Assembly (NCBI RefSeq): GCF_010119935.1
Contig: NZ_CP048209.1
Location: forward strand, 1,483,501 to 1,547,500
Source: Paenibacillus lycopersici
GTDB taxonomy: Bacteria > Bacillota > Bacilli > Paenibacillales > Paenibacillaceae
Direction: 5' to 3'
Length of the DNA stretch: 64,000 nt
Position numbers and translations under genes: made by a program. A model generated the notes under the pieces. The model saw only the letters and a program-made list of their open reading frames with translations. It was not told the origin of the DNA and did not search any database. How positions within the stretch are numbered: the stretch's first letter is position 1; the number at the start of each line of letters is the position of its first letter. Positions 53,017 to 62,712 of this stretch are shown here, one piece after another.

Positions 53017-55239
53017 ATGAACAGAAGCTGGTTTCGCAAATTATTACTATCGTATCTTCCCGTCTTCGTCGTCGTCGTCGCGATCCTGTTCGTCGTGTTC
53101 TTCCAGTCGCTCAGCGAGCAGAACCGCAAGCAGACGGTGAAGGCGAACGCGTTTCTCGCGGAGCAGGCCGTGCGGATGACGGACAGCTCCCTGCAGGCGA
53201 TCGACTATCAAATTCTGCGCGATACGCTGTCGTCCGGCGAACTGAGACGGTTCTTCGGCACGGACAGCGACGACGTCTACGGCAATATCCAGGCGAACAC
53301 GCGAATTGACGACTGGAAGCTCAATTACGGCATTATCGATTCGGTCTATATGATCCGCTTGAAGGATCAATTCATTCTTGGCGACGGTTCGGCGCAGCAA
53401 GCGGAATTCCCGGATCAGTCGTTCATCCAGCCGTATATCGAACAGCGCGCGCCGCTCGGCAAATGGTCGGGACAACGCAGCTACAAGGCGTATCCCTCGT
53501 CGTCGTCGTCGAGCGTCATTACGCTGGTGCAGGGCTACCCGCAATTTACGTCGGCGAAGCAAGGGTTCATCGTCATCAATGTCAGCCTGGCGAAGCTCAA
53601 GAAGACGATCGCGCCGATGTACAATCCGAAGGTGACGTTCATCCGGTTCAGCGACAGCTCCGGCGGCGTGCTGATGGATGACGGCGCCGACGCGCCGAAG
53701 AACAGAAGCGTGCTGGCCGAATACGTGTCCTCGTATACCGGCTGGACGGCCGCGAGCGGTCCGGCAAGCGGTACGCTGTCCCGGATCGCGCTCAACTTCT
53801 ACAGCGTATGGGTCATTATCGCGCTTGCCGTCGTGCTGCTCGGCATCGTGTGGGTCGTGCATATTACGCGCCGCAACTACAAGCCGATCAGCCAGCTCGT
53901 GTCGCTCATTCGGACGAGCGCGCTGATGAAGCCCGAGTCCGAGATCGGCCAGCCCGGCGGCAATGAGTTCGGCTTCATTCAGGGCGCGCTGGAGCAGCTG
54001 ATGGAAGAGACGACCAGAACGCGGCAGAAGGACAAGGAAACGATTATTTTGCGGAAGAAGCACCGCTTCCAGGATGCGGTCGAAGGCATCGTCCCGGTTC
54101 GCGAGACGGAATGGCAGACGGACCTGCTTGCCTTCCACATCCATCCGGCAGGCGGGCTGGCCTTCATGCTGGAGCTTGAAATCGACCGCTACGCGCAGTT
54201 CGCCGAGCGTTACCATCATCAGGATCAATCGGTGCTGAAATTCGTCGTCTCCAGCGTGACGCAGGAGATCGCGACGATGAACGGCGCTTCGGTATGGGCG
54301 GAATGGATATCGGAACGGCGAATGTCCGCGATCGTATGGGTGCCGGACGAGGCGGACGGCCCGGCGCTCAGCCTGTCCGTCGGGGAGCAGATCGTGGAAT
54401 GGGTGCGCGGCAATTTGAGCTTCTCCGTCACGATCGGCGTCCACGGCATGGCGGCTACCCTCGAGGAAATCCGGCGTTCGCACGAGATCGCGGGCGACCT
54501 GCTGCAATACAAGGCGGTGCTCGGCACGGGCAGAATGCTCGATGGGGCGGAGCTGGAGGACGCGAAATTCCGCACGCACGATTATTTCGGCGCGATTCAT
54601 GCGCTGGCGCAGGCGACCCGGCTTGCCGAGGGCGGATGGCGGAAGCCGATGGACGAGCTGTTCGATCAGATGAAGGACGCCGTCTCGTCGCGCAAGGAGA
54701 TCGAGAGCATCATGCAGTTCCTGCATCAGCAGCTGAACCGGTTGTTCCAGGAGCTGCCCAAGGATTATCGCAACGTGTGGAAGGATACCGGGGCGGAATT
54801 GCTGGAGCTGCTGGCCGATTGGGAGACGCTGGAGGAGCTGAAGCAGGGCTGCACGCTGATCTTCGAGGCGGCGTCCGCCAAGCTGACGGTTCTGAAGGAT
54901 TCGCAGCGGACGCGGGCCGTCATCGGCGATATTCGCGCGTATATCGAAGGGAATTATCCGAATCCGGATTTATCGCTCGATCATCTAAGCGACAAATTCG
55001 CGATCCACGCGAAGAACATCAGCAAGCTGTTCAAGGAAGAGGCCGGCTGCAATTTCGTCGACTTCCTGATCGGCCTGCGGATGGACAAGGCGAAGCAGCT
55101 GCTGCTGTCGACGGACAAATCGCTGCAGGAAATCAGCGGCGAGGTCGGCTATTTCAACTACAATTCCTTCAACCGGGCGTTCAAGAACGTGGCGGGCATG
55201 TCGCCGAGCGACTACCGCAAGAAGCAGGCGGCGCGATAA
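53017..55239 (+). CDS. Membrane-bound AraC family regulator (one-component sensor)
   Basis: The 740-residue product has a first membrane helix at residues 9-31, an extracellular sensor domain to about 255, a second helix at 258-282, a HAMP-like linker, a degenerate GGDEF-like middle part, and a C-terminal AraC double HTH from about residue 640 (LSLDHLSDKFAIHAKNISKL) to the stop. It needs no kinase: a signal outside would reach the DNA-binding part directly. ATG 53017 follows GGGAGGGATC. It lies between the two hydrolase genes and the transporter, which are its likely targets. Confidence 0.9.
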   Translation: MNRSWFRKLLLSYLPVFVVVVAILFVVFFQSLSEQNRKQTVKANAFLAEQAVRMTDSSLQAIDYQILRDTLSSGELRRFFGTDSDDVYGNIQANTRIDDWKLNYGIIDSVYMIRLKDQFILGDGSAQQAEFPDQSFIQPYIEQRAPLGKWSGQRSYKAYPSSSSSSVITLVQGYPQFTSAKQGFIVINVSLAKLKKTIAPMYNPKVTFIRFSDSSGGVLMDDGADAPKNRSVLAEYVSSYTGWTAASGPASGTLSRIALNFYSVWVIIALAVVLLGIVWVVHITRRNYKPISQLVSLIRTSALMKPESEIGQPGGNEFGFIQGALEQLMEETTRTRQKDKETIILRKKHRFQDAVEGIVPVRETEWQTDLLAFHIHPAGGLAFMLELEIDRYAQFAERYHHQDQSVLKFVVSSVTQEIATMNGASVWAEWISERRMSAIVWVPDEADGPALSLSVGEQIVEWVRGNLSFSVTIGVHGMAATLEEIRRSHEIAGDLLQYKAVLGTGRMLDGAELEDAKFRTHDYFGAIHALAQATRLAEGGWRKPMDELFDQMKDAVSSRKEIESIMQFLHQQLNRLFQELPKDYRNVWKDTGAELLELLADWETLEELKQGCTLIFEAASAKLTVLKDSQRTRAVIGDIRAYIEGNYPNPDLSLDHLSDKFAIHAKNISKLFKEEAGCNFVDFLIGLRMDKAKQLLLSTDKSLQEISGEVGYFNYNSFNRAFKNVAGMSPSDYRKKQAAR

Positions 55240-55247
55240 AACCGATC

Positions 55248-55290
55248 AACCTTGAAACTGCCGAAGCTCGGCGGCATTCAAGGTTTTTTT
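55248..55290 (+). terminator. Terminator after the membrane AraC gene
   Basis: AACCTTGAA pairs with TTCAAGGTT around an inner CCG/CGG stem, followed by seven T. The remaining 290 bases to the next gene hold the promoter and repeats below and no gene. Confidence 0.8.
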
Positions 55291-55428
55291 GCGTGCATCC
55301 GGCCGGGACGGCGAAAATCATGCACCGTAGAAAAAGGCGAAGCCCGCGCCGGCATGCATCATTCTACCGCTCGCCATGCGCCGGATAACCGCTCCGGCGA
55401 AAATTGCATGCTCGCCGAATCTTACGAA

Positions 55429-55458
55429 TTGCCCCTGTCCGCGGCGCAGGGCTAGAAT
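55429..55458 (+). promoter_or_regulatory. Candidate promoter of the third sugar transporter
   Basis: TTGCCC (55429-55434), 18-bp spacer, TAGAAT (55453-55458), 120 bases before the permease. Confidence 0.45.
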
Positions 55459-55501
55459 CAGGCTATCGATCCGAACGGGCCTCTCGGCGGTCGTGTCGCA
55501 T

Positions 55502-55525
55502 TGATCGCGATAAGACGTGATCGCG
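55502..55525 (+). promoter_or_regulatory. Direct repeat TGATCGCG, 16 bases apart
   Basis: Two copies (55502-55509 and 55518-55525) lie in the leader of the operon. AraC proteins often bind such direct repeats, but these lie downstream of the proposed promoter, so the role is open. Confidence 0.35.
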
Positions 55526-55577
55526 GCCAGGGGATTCGGACAACAACACTGATTCTGAAATCGAAGGAGAAATGCGG

Positions 55578-56480
55578 ATGGTAACATGGTTGAAAATGAG
55601 ACGGAGCTGGGAACTGTATCTCCTCGTGCTTCTGCCGGTGCTTTATCTCATTATATTCCAATATATCCCGATGTTCGGCGTCATGATCGCCTTCAAGGAT
55701 TTCAATGTCATCAAAGGCATTCTGGGCAGCCCGTGGGTGGGCTTCAAGCATTTCGACGAGCTGTTCCGTTCGCCGAATTTCCCGCTGCTGCTGAAGAACA
55801 CGCTGATCATCAGCTTCTATTCGCTGCTGGCCGGCTTCCCGATCCCGATTCTGCTGGCGCTGGCGCTGAACGAAATCCGGACGGGCTTCTTCAAGAAAAC
55901 CGTGCAGATGATTACGTACGCCCCGCACTTCATCTCGACCGTCGTCATGGTATCGATCATCATTCTGATGCTGTCGCCGCATGTCGGCGTCGTGGACAAG
56001 GTGCTGACGTTCTTCGGCTGGTCGGACACGAACTTCATGGGCGAGCCGAAGCTGTTCAAGTCCATCTATGTCTGGTCCGGCGTCTGGCAGGAGATGGGCT
56101 ATGCCTCCATTATCTACATTGCCGCGCTCGCCGGCGTCGATCCTTCGCTCTACGAAGCGGCGCGCATGGACGGGGCTTCCCGGTTCAAGAAGATTTTGTA
56201 CATCGATCTGCCTTCCTTGATCCCGATCGCGGTCACGATGCTGATCCTGAGCCTCGGCAGCGTCATGGCGGTAGGCTTCGAGAAAATCTATCTGATGCAG
56301 AATCCGCTGAACACCAGCGCGTCGGAGGTCATCTCCACCTACGTGTACAAGGTCGGCCTCTTGGGGGCGAACTTCAGCTTCTCCACCGCGGTCGGATTGT
56401 TCAATTCCGTGATCAATCTGATTCTGCTCGTGATCGTCAACGCAATTGCCCGTAAAGTTTCAGATAACAGCTTGTGGTAG
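55578..56480 (+). CDS. Sugar ABC transporter permease, LplB family
   Basis: A 300-residue permease, first helix LYLLVLLPVLYLIIFQYIPM, contact loop EAARMDGASRFKKILYIDLP. ATG 55578 is chosen because GAAGGAGA is 7 bases away; ATG 55572 would leave one base. First gene of the transporter that sits inside the glycosidase cluster. Confidence 0.92.
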   Translation: MVTWLKMRRSWELYLLVLLPVLYLIIFQYIPMFGVMIAFKDFNVIKGILGSPWVGFKHFDELFRSPNFPLLLKNTLIISFYSLLAGFPIPILLALALNEIRTGFFKKTVQMITYAPHFISTVVMVSIIILMLSPHVGVVDKVLTFFGWSDTNFMGEPKLFKSIYVWSGVWQEMGYASIIYIAALAGVDPSLYEAARMDGASRFKKILYIDLPSLIPIAVTMLILSLGSVMAVGFEKIYLMQNPLNTSASEVISTYVYKVGLLGANFSFSTAVGLFNSVINLILLVIVNAIARKVSDNSLW

Positions 56481-56494
56481 AAAGGCGGCCGTCT

Positions 56495-57394
56495 ATGTTG
56501 ACCAAGACCAAAATCCGGGAACCGTTCGGCGACCGCATGCTGCTCGTCGTGATTTACGCGCTGCTCGGCGCGTTGACGCTGTCGGTGCTGTACCCGCTCC
56601 TTTATATTCTCAGTTCGTCGCTCAGCTCGCCGGGCGCGGTCGTCTCCGGGCAGGTATGGCTCTACCCGGTTCACTTCTCGCTGAAGGCGTACCAGTCGAT
56701 TTTCAAAAGCTCGCAGCTCATGCTGGGCTATTACAACAGCATCGTGTATACGGTCGTCGGCACGTTCATCAACATCGTCTTCACCGTGCTGATGGCGTTC
56801 CCGCTGTCGCAGCGCATGATGCCGGGGCGCAAATACATCATGATTCTGATGATGATCACCATGTTCTTCAGCGGCGGACTCATTCCGACGTACATGCTGG
56901 TCAAGAACCTGCACATGCTGGATACCCGCTGGGCGCTCTGGCTCCCGGGCGCGTTCTCCGTCTTCCAGGTTATCATCGCCCGGACGTTCTTCATGTCGTC
57001 GATCCCGGCGGAGCTGCAGGAAGCGGCCCAAATCGACGGCTGCCGCGACACGCGCTACCTGTGGAGCATCGTCCTCCCGCTGTCGAAGCCGATCCTCGCC
57101 GTCATGACGCTGATGTATGCCGTCGGCCATTGGAATGCGTACTTCGACGCGCTGATCTATTTGAAATCGGAACATCTATTCCCGCTGCAGTACGTGCTTC
57201 GCAACATGCTCATTCTGAACGCGGCCGATCCGGAAATGCTGGCGAACACGGCGCAGAAGCTGCGCGATCAGGGCTTCGAGCAGGTGCTGAAATACGCGCT
57301 GATCGTCGTCGCCTGCATACCGGTGCTCATCATGTACCCGTTCGTGCAGAAGCATTTCGTGAAAGGCGTGATGATCGGCTCGCTGAAGGGCTAG
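56495..57394 (+). CDS. Sugar ABC transporter permease, YtcP family
   Basis: The 299-residue partner permease, contact loop EAAQIDGCRDTRYLWSIVLP and the C-terminus HFVKGVMIGSLKG. Start ATG 56495 follows AGAAAGGCGG, 14 bases after the LplB-type stop; an upstream GTG in frame is rejected. Confidence 0.92.
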   Translation: MLTKTKIREPFGDRMLLVVIYALLGALTLSVLYPLLYILSSSLSSPGAVVSGQVWLYPVHFSLKAYQSIFKSSQLMLGYYNSIVYTVVGTFINIVFTVLMAFPLSQRMMPGRKYIMILMMITMFFSGGLIPTYMLVKNLHMLDTRWALWLPGAFSVFQVIIARTFFMSSIPAELQEAAQIDGCRDTRYLWSIVLPLSKPILAVMTLMYAVGHWNAYFDALIYLKSEHLFPLQYVLRNMLILNAADPEMLANTAQKLRDQGFEQVLKYALIVVACIPVLIMYPFVQKHFVKGVMIGSLKG

Positions 57395-57521
57395 ATCCGG
57401 CCTGGAAGCCGAATGCATAAGATGGCCGATTTCATAGGCAGCTTGCGATTGGTGAATTATAGGCGGAGGTGAGGCGGCACGGCATAGATCGCATCAACGG
57501 CATCAAGGCAGGGGGAGCCCG

Positions 57522-57539
57522 CTCAAGCCGGGGCTTGAG
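57522..57539 (+). other. Hairpin upstream of the binding-protein gene
   Basis: CTCAAGC and GCTTGAG enclose CGGG. It may separate transcripts or stabilise the downstream message in a 188-bp gap. Confidence 0.45.
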
Positions 57540-57582
57540 GGGTACACAGAACTTATGATCATTCCAAGGAGGAATCATTGCT

Positions 57583-59088
57583 TTGAAAAAGTCCATTTGG
57601 GTATCGCTTATGCTTGTCATGATCAGCAGCGTCGCGCTCTCGGCGTGCGGCAGCAAGGAGAACGGCAGCGGCGCGAACGGCGCGAACGCAGGGGCTTCGG
57701 GCTCGGCCGCATCGTCCAAACCGACCACGATCGGATTCTTCGCGCCGCAAGGGAAGGCGCCGCTCGAGGATAACGATTATACGAAATACGTCGAGCAGAA
57801 ATTCAACGTCAACATCAAGTGGGACCTGGCGCCGGCCGACGCGCTCGTCGACCGCAGGCAGCTGCTGCTCGCGAGCGGCGACTATCCGGAAGTGTTCCTG
57901 GAGGGCAAATTCACGAACGCCGATCTGATGACGTACGGCAAGCAGGGCGTGCTCATCCCGCTGAACGACCTGATCGACAAATACGCGCCGAACCTCAAAG
58001 CGATGATGGACAAGAAGCCGTATTTGAAAGAAGCGATGACAGCACCGGACGGCAACATCTACGGTATTCCGCGCTTTAACGAATGCGATCATTGCATCTA
58101 CTCGCAGAAGTACTGGATCAATCAAGAGTGGCTCGACAAGGTCGGCCTTAAAGTGCCGACGACGACCGATGAGCTATACAACGTGCTGAAGGCGTTCAAG
58201 ACGAAAGACCCGAACGGCAACGGCAAAGCGGACGAAATCCCGCTGACGGGCGCTCCGAACAAATACGTCTTTAACGGCAACATCGATGCGTTCCTGATGA
58301 ACGCTTTCATCTATAACGATAACGACAAGTACTTGACCGTGACGGACGGCAAAGTCGATTTTGCCGCGAACAAGCCGCAGTGGAAAGAAGGCCTCGCGTA
58401 CATGCACAAGCTGTACAGCGAAGGCTTGATCGACAAAGCGTCCTTTACGCAGAACGACCAGGCCGTAAGCCAGCTCGGCAACCGCGAAGGCGACGAAGTC
58501 GTCGGCTCCGTCACGACGGCGCTGCTCAGCTACCTGGTCGATACGTACGACGACACGAAGACGCGCCACAAGCACTGGGTCATCGTGCCACCGCTGAAAG
58601 GGCCTGAAGGCGTGCAGCTGGCCGGCGCTTCCCAAGGCTTCGGGGAATTCGCGATGGCGATCACGAACAAAGCGAGCGAAGCGCAGCAGATCGCGGCGAT
58701 CAAGATCGCCGATTATGCCTACAGCGAGGAAGGCGCGCTGTACAGCGAATACGGCGTGAAAGAAGGCGACGGCTGGAAGAAGGCGAACGCGGACGAGAAG
58801 AACATCGACGGCAAGCCGGCCAAGTACAGCTTCTCCAATCTGGCGCCGGTCGACCCGAACGTCGTCCGCAACGACAGCTGGTCGCTGCTCGGACCGAAGG
58901 ATCTGTCCAAGGACTTCCGCGACCTGTTCGCGACGTCGCAAGATCCGCTGACTGCCGACGGTTACGGGAAACGTCTGGCTGACGCGACCAAGGCATACGC
59001 GCCGTACACGCCGAAGGAATTTTACCCGTCCAGCGCCTACGTTCGTCCGGAAGATACGGATACGATCGCAGCTTGCAACTTCCATTAA
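57583..59088 (+). CDS. Extracellular solute-binding lipoprotein, C-terminus lost by frameshift
   Basis: A 501-residue frame, lipobox LSAC with Cys22 and a Gly/Ala/Asn linker to about residue 45, then a family 1 binding fold. Start TTG 57583 with AAGGAGG 10 bases upstream. The frame ends abnormally in DTIAACNFH. Removing the shift by one base near 59068 joins it to a tail (59069-59233) that is typical of the family, giving about 549 residues. As it stands the last lobe helices would be missing, and the protein may be unstable, unless the shift is a sequencing error. Confidence 0.88.
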   Translation: MKKSIWVSLMLVMISSVALSACGSKENGSGANGANAGASGSAASSKPTTIGFFAPQGKAPLEDNDYTKYVEQKFNVNIKWDLAPADALVDRRQLLLASGDYPEVFLEGKFTNADLMTYGKQGVLIPLNDLIDKYAPNLKAMMDKKPYLKEAMTAPDGNIYGIPRFNECDHCIYSQKYWINQEWLDKVGLKVPTTTDELYNVLKAFKTKDPNGNGKADEIPLTGAPNKYVFNGNIDAFLMNAFIYNDNDKYLTVTDGKVDFAANKPQWKEGLAYMHKLYSEGLIDKASFTQNDQAVSQLGNREGDEVVGSVTTALLSYLVDTYDDTKTRHKHWVIVPPLKGPEGVQLAGASQGFGEFAMAITNKASEAQQIAAIKIADYAYSEEGALYSEYGVKEGDGWKKANADEKNIDGKPAKYSFSNLAPVDPNVVRNDSWSLLGPKDLSKDFRDLFATSQDPLTADGYGKRLADATKAYAPYTPKEFYPSSAYVRPEDTDTIAACNFH

Positions 59089-59233
59089 AGATTACGTACA
59101 ATCGAATATGGCGCAATTCATCATCGGCGACAAGAGCCTGGATAAAGATTGGGATGCGTACGTGAAAGGGTTCGACGGCTTGAACCTGCCGCAATACATC
59201 CAAATCTACCAATCCGCGCTGGAGAAAAAGTAA
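59069..59233 (+). pseudogene. Out-of-frame C-terminal segment of the binding lipoprotein
   Basis: In the +1 frame the bases read QLATSIKDYVQSNMAQFIIG and then DKSLDKDWDAYVKGFDGL up to IYQSALEKK and a stop at 59231. This is the usual ending of YtcQ-type binding proteins. It has no start or ribosome site of its own, so it is the displaced end of the gene before it. Confidence 0.8.
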
Positions 59234-59248
59234 AGTCAAACGGCAACA

Positions 59249-59274
59249 GGAAGTATTCCTTCGGGCATACTTCC
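59249..59274 (+). terminator. Hairpin with UUCG loop after the displaced 3' end
   Basis: GGAAGTAT pairs with ATACTTCC, inner CC-TTCG-GG. The T run is weak. Its place just after the displaced stop supports 59233 as the ancestral gene end. Confidence 0.55.
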
Positions 59275-59374
59275 TTCTGCTTGTCCGCGCGAGGCCGCGC
59301 TTGCCGGGCGAATTGAACGGGAGACGCAACTCTGCGCCGGCAGTTGGCGTATGTAAGGTGAGGCGTTAGCCGAG

Positions 59375-59500
59375 AAGCAAGCAGCTAGCAGCAGATAACA
59401 GACAGCACAGACGGCAGACAGCAAGCAGCACAGACAGCAAGACTGCAGACAGCACAGACAACAGACAGCAAGCAGCACAGACAGCAAGACAGGAAAGGGC
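59375..59500 (+). repeat. CAGACAGCA-type low-complexity repeat before the GH38 gene
   Basis: A 29-base stretch (starting CAGACAGCAAGCAGCACAGA) occurs at 59415-59443 and again at 59462-59490, within a purine-rich run of CAGACAGCA words. The strand is nearly free of T and so unstructured; it could be a leader that favours ribosome loading. Confidence 0.7.
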
Positions 59501-59533
59501 GCAGCCGCGGCTGTGTCGAGAAAGGGGCAACAC

Positions 59534-62500
59534 ATGCAACGCATCCATCGTTTTATCCACCATTTATCGGAACGCCAATGGGCGGAGTCGCTTCCGCTGC
59601 ACGACTGGCAGGTCAAGAGAACCCGTTACGGACTTCCGGGCGAGTATGAAACGCTGCCGGACGGCGAAGAGCGCCTGCAGAAGGAGATGACGCTCGACGG
59701 GCAATACGGCATTACTTATTTCCTGTCCAAGCAAATTTCGATTCCGCGGGAATGGGAGCCGGGCACGGCCGCGCTGACGATCGCCGGCGGCGGCGAAGGC
59801 TTGCTGCGCATCAACGGCAAGTCGTACCAGGGCATCGACCGCAACCATAACGTCGTGCCGCTGTACCTGGCAGGCGCGGGCTTGACGCCGAAGCTGGAAT
59901 TCGAGCTGTTCGATCCGATTCCCGAGCCGGTCGATCCGCTCAATAACCAGGCGCCGCTGAGCCCGCCCGTGACGCGGTTCGAGGTGAAGCTCGTCCGGAT
60001 CAACAAGGCGGCGCAGAGCTTGCTGTACAGCGTGCAGGCCGTCTACGAGACGATGAGCCTGCTGCCTGAGCCGGACGCCAATCGCGGGCGGCAGCTGGAC
60101 ATGCTCTATGAAACGATGAACGACTGCGGCGAACTGACCGAGGAAGAGTGGCAGGACGGCGAGCGGCTGTCCGCCATCGAGCGCCGTCTCAGGGACCGGA
60201 TCGCCTCCGCATTCCCGGCGCCGCCGATGCAGGGCAAGATGCATATGGTCGGACAGTCCCATATCGACATCGCCTGGCTGTGGCCGGTGCGGGAGACGGT
60301 ACGCAAGGCAAGCCGCACGTTCTCGACGATGACGTCGCTTATGGAGGAATACCCGGATTTCGTCTACTCCCAGAGCCAGCCGCTGCTGTATCGGTTCGTG
60401 AAGGAGCATGACCCCGCGCTTTACGCCAAAATCAAGCAAGCGGTCGCCGACGGACGCTGGGAGCTGGTCGGCGGCATGTGGGTGGAGCCGGATTTGAACA
60501 TTCCGAGCGGCGAGTCGCTCGTCCGTCAAATCCTTCACGGCCAGCGATTCTACCGCGACGAGTTCGGGAAGGGCTCGGCGATCGAATGGCTGCCGGATAC
60601 GTTCGGCTACTGCGCCTCGCTGCCGCAAATTCTGAAGCTGGCCGGCGTCGATTACTTCATGACGACGAAGCTGAACTGGAACGACACGAACAAATTCCCG
60701 CATGAGCTGTTCCGCTGGGTCGGCATCGACGGCACGCCGATCGTGTCGTACCTCAGCTATGCGCTGAACGAGAACACGCGGCCGAAGAACGTCGAGAAGA
60801 GCTGGAGCGAGTACCGGCAGAAGGACAAGCTGAACGAGCTAATGCTGCTGTACGGACACGGGGACGGCGGCGGCGGCGTGACGCGCGACATGATCGAGCT
60901 CGTGCGCCGCAGCGAGCTGATGCCGGGCCTTCCCGCGGGCGGCTTCAGCACGGCGGGCGCGTTCTTCGAAGCGGCCGGCGAGGTTGCGCAGACGCTGCCG
61001 GAATGGCATGGCGACTTGTACCTGGAGCTGCATCGCGGCACGCTGACGACGCATGGCCGGAACAAGCGCAGCAACCGCAAGGCGGAAGCGCTTTACCGCG
61101 AAGCGGAGATTTGGGGCGCGCTCGCCGGCGCATACGCGGGCGCGGACATGGACGCCGACGCGATGGACCGGGGCTGGAAGCTGCTGCTGCTGAACCAGTT
61201 CCACGACATCATTCCGGGCACGGCGATTACCGAAACGTACGGGACGTCGGCGGCGGAGTACGAGGAACTGTTCGCGATCGGAGGCAAGGAGCTCGACCGC
61301 GCGCTGCTGGCACTGGCCGGCGCCGTCGACGCGGCGGGCGAAGGCACGCCTTACGTCGTATTCAACAGCCTCGGCTGGGAGCGCGAAGAGACGATTCTTA
61401 TCGCGGGCGGGGCGGAGCTTGCGGGTTTGTGCGCGTATGACGAATCCGGCTTCCGCCTGCCATCCGACTGGCTCCCGGGCGAAGGGGCGGGCGGCGGGCA
61501 AGGCGGCTTGCTGGTGACGGTGCCGGCGATTCCGGCGTTCGGCTACATGACGATCTGGCTGCGCGAAGCGGCCGGCGCGGCGGAGCAGACGCGGGACGCG
61601 GGCTCGAACGCGGCCGATCTCGACGCATGGGAGACGGTGCACTACCGGCTGGAGTTCAACGCGCGCGGCGAAATCGTCCGCTGGCTGGACAAGGCGGCGC
61701 AGCGCGAGCTGCTTCGGCCGGGCGCGAAGGCGAACGAGCTGCAGTTCTTCCACGACAAGCCGACGTACTGGGATGCTTGGGATATCGATCCGAAGTACGA
61801 GCAGCAGCCTGCAGGCAAGGCCGAGCTGATCGGGAAGCGTCTGATCTTGTCCGGCGATACGGCCGATATCATCCGCTTCGAGTGGAAGCTGGGCCAATCG
61901 CGGATTACGCAGGATCTGATCCTGTATCCGCATCAGAAGCGCGTCGACTTCAGAACCCGCGTGCAGTGGCAGGAGAGCCACAAGCTGCTGAAGGTCGCGT
62001 TCCCTGTCGACATCGTATCGACCAAAGCGGCCTACGAAATTCCGTTCGGCGCCCTGGAGCGTCCGACGCATCGCAACACGAGCTGGGAGCAGGCGCAATA
62101 CGAAGTGTGCGGACACCGCTGGGCGGACATCTCGGAAGGCAGCGGCTACGGCGTCAGCTTGCTGAACGACTGCAAATACGGCTACGACGTCAAGGACGGC
62201 GTCCTTCGCTTGTCCCTGCTGCGCGCGCCGAAATGGCCGGATAACACGGCGGACCAGGGCGAGCATGAGTTCACGTATTCGCTGTATCCGCATGAACGGG
62301 ACTGGCGGAGCGCCGAGGTCGTGCGCAGAGCGGCGGAATTGAACCATCCGGCCGTCGCGCTTCGGCTGCCTGCGGGAAGCGGGAACGGCGCCGGTCAAGG
62401 GAAGCTGCCGTCGACGAATACGCTGCTGGAGCTCGACAGCCGCACCGTCGTGCTCGACACGGTGAAGATCGCCGAAAGCGGCGAAGGCATCGTGCTGCGG

Positions 62501-62677
62501 TTGTACGAATCGACCGGCAACCGCGATCGCATCGCATTCCGGCTGCCGCCTGCCGCGAAGCGGGCCAGCATCGTCAATCTGCTGGAAGACGAGCTGGAAG
62601 CCTGCAGCATCGGTCAAGACGGCATGATCGCGCTGACGTTCAAGCCGTTCGAGATCAAATCGATTCACTTGGCGTAA
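59534..62677 (+). CDS. Alpha-mannosidase, GH38
   Basis: A 1047-residue cytoplasmic enzyme cutting alpha-mannosides, of normal family length. An N-terminal beta domain is followed by the catalytic barrel: zinc ligands His243 and Asp245 in GQSHIDIAWLWPVRET, nucleophile Asp355 in WLPDTFGYCASLPQI, and further zinc His in LLNQFHDIIPGTAI. The large beta-sandwich domains form the second half. ATG 59534 follows AGAAAGGGG; the GTG upstream is rejected. Position next to fucosidase and galactosidase genes suggests action on complex or mannose-type glycans. Confidence 0.93.
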   Translation: MQRIHRFIHHLSERQWAESLPLHDWQVKRTRYGLPGEYETLPDGEERLQKEMTLDGQYGITYFLSKQISIPREWEPGTAALTIAGGGEGLLRINGKSYQGIDRNHNVVPLYLAGAGLTPKLEFELFDPIPEPVDPLNNQAPLSPPVTRFEVKLVRINKAAQSLLYSVQAVYETMSLLPEPDANRGRQLDMLYETMNDCGELTEEEWQDGERLSAIERRLRDRIASAFPAPPMQGKMHMVGQSHIDIAWLWPVRETVRKASRTFSTMTSLMEEYPDFVYSQSQPLLYRFVKEHDPALYAKIKQAVADGRWELVGGMWVEPDLNIPSGESLVRQILHGQRFYRDEFGKGSAIEWLPDTFGYCASLPQILKLAGVDYFMTTKLNWNDTNKFPHELFRWVGIDGTPIVSYLSYALNENTRPKNVEKSWSEYRQKDKLNELMLLYGHGDGGGGVTRDMIELVRRSELMPGLPAGGFSTAGAFFEAAGEVAQTLPEWHGDLYLELHRGTLTTHGRNKRSNRKAEALYREAEIWGALAGAYAGADMDADAMDRGWKLLLLNQFHDIIPGTAITETYGTSAAEYEELFAIGGKELDRALLALAGAVDAAGEGTPYVVFNSLGWEREETILIAGGAELAGLCAYDESGFRLPSDWLPGEGAGGGQGGLLVTVPAIPAFGYMTIWLREAAGAAEQTRDAGSNAADLDAWETVHYRLEFNARGEIVRWLDKAAQRELLRPGAKANELQFFHDKPTYWDAWDIDPKYEQQPAGKAELIGKRLILSGDTADIIRFEWKLGQSRITQDLILYPHQKRVDFRTRVQWQESHKLLKVAFPVDIVSTKAAYEIPFGALERPTHRNTSWEQAQYEVCGHRWADISEGSGYGVSLLNDCKYGYDVKDGVLRLSLLRAPKWPDNTADQGEHEFTYSLYPHERDWRSAEVVRRAAELNHPAVALRLPAGSGNGAGQGKLPSTNTLLELDSRTVVLDTVKIAESGEGIVLRLYESTGNRDRIAFRLPPAAKRASIVNLLEDELEACSIGQDGMIALTFKPFEIKSIHLA

Positions 62678-62712
62678 GCCTGCAGTTCAAACCTGGGAGA
62701 GGCGGTAACGCA

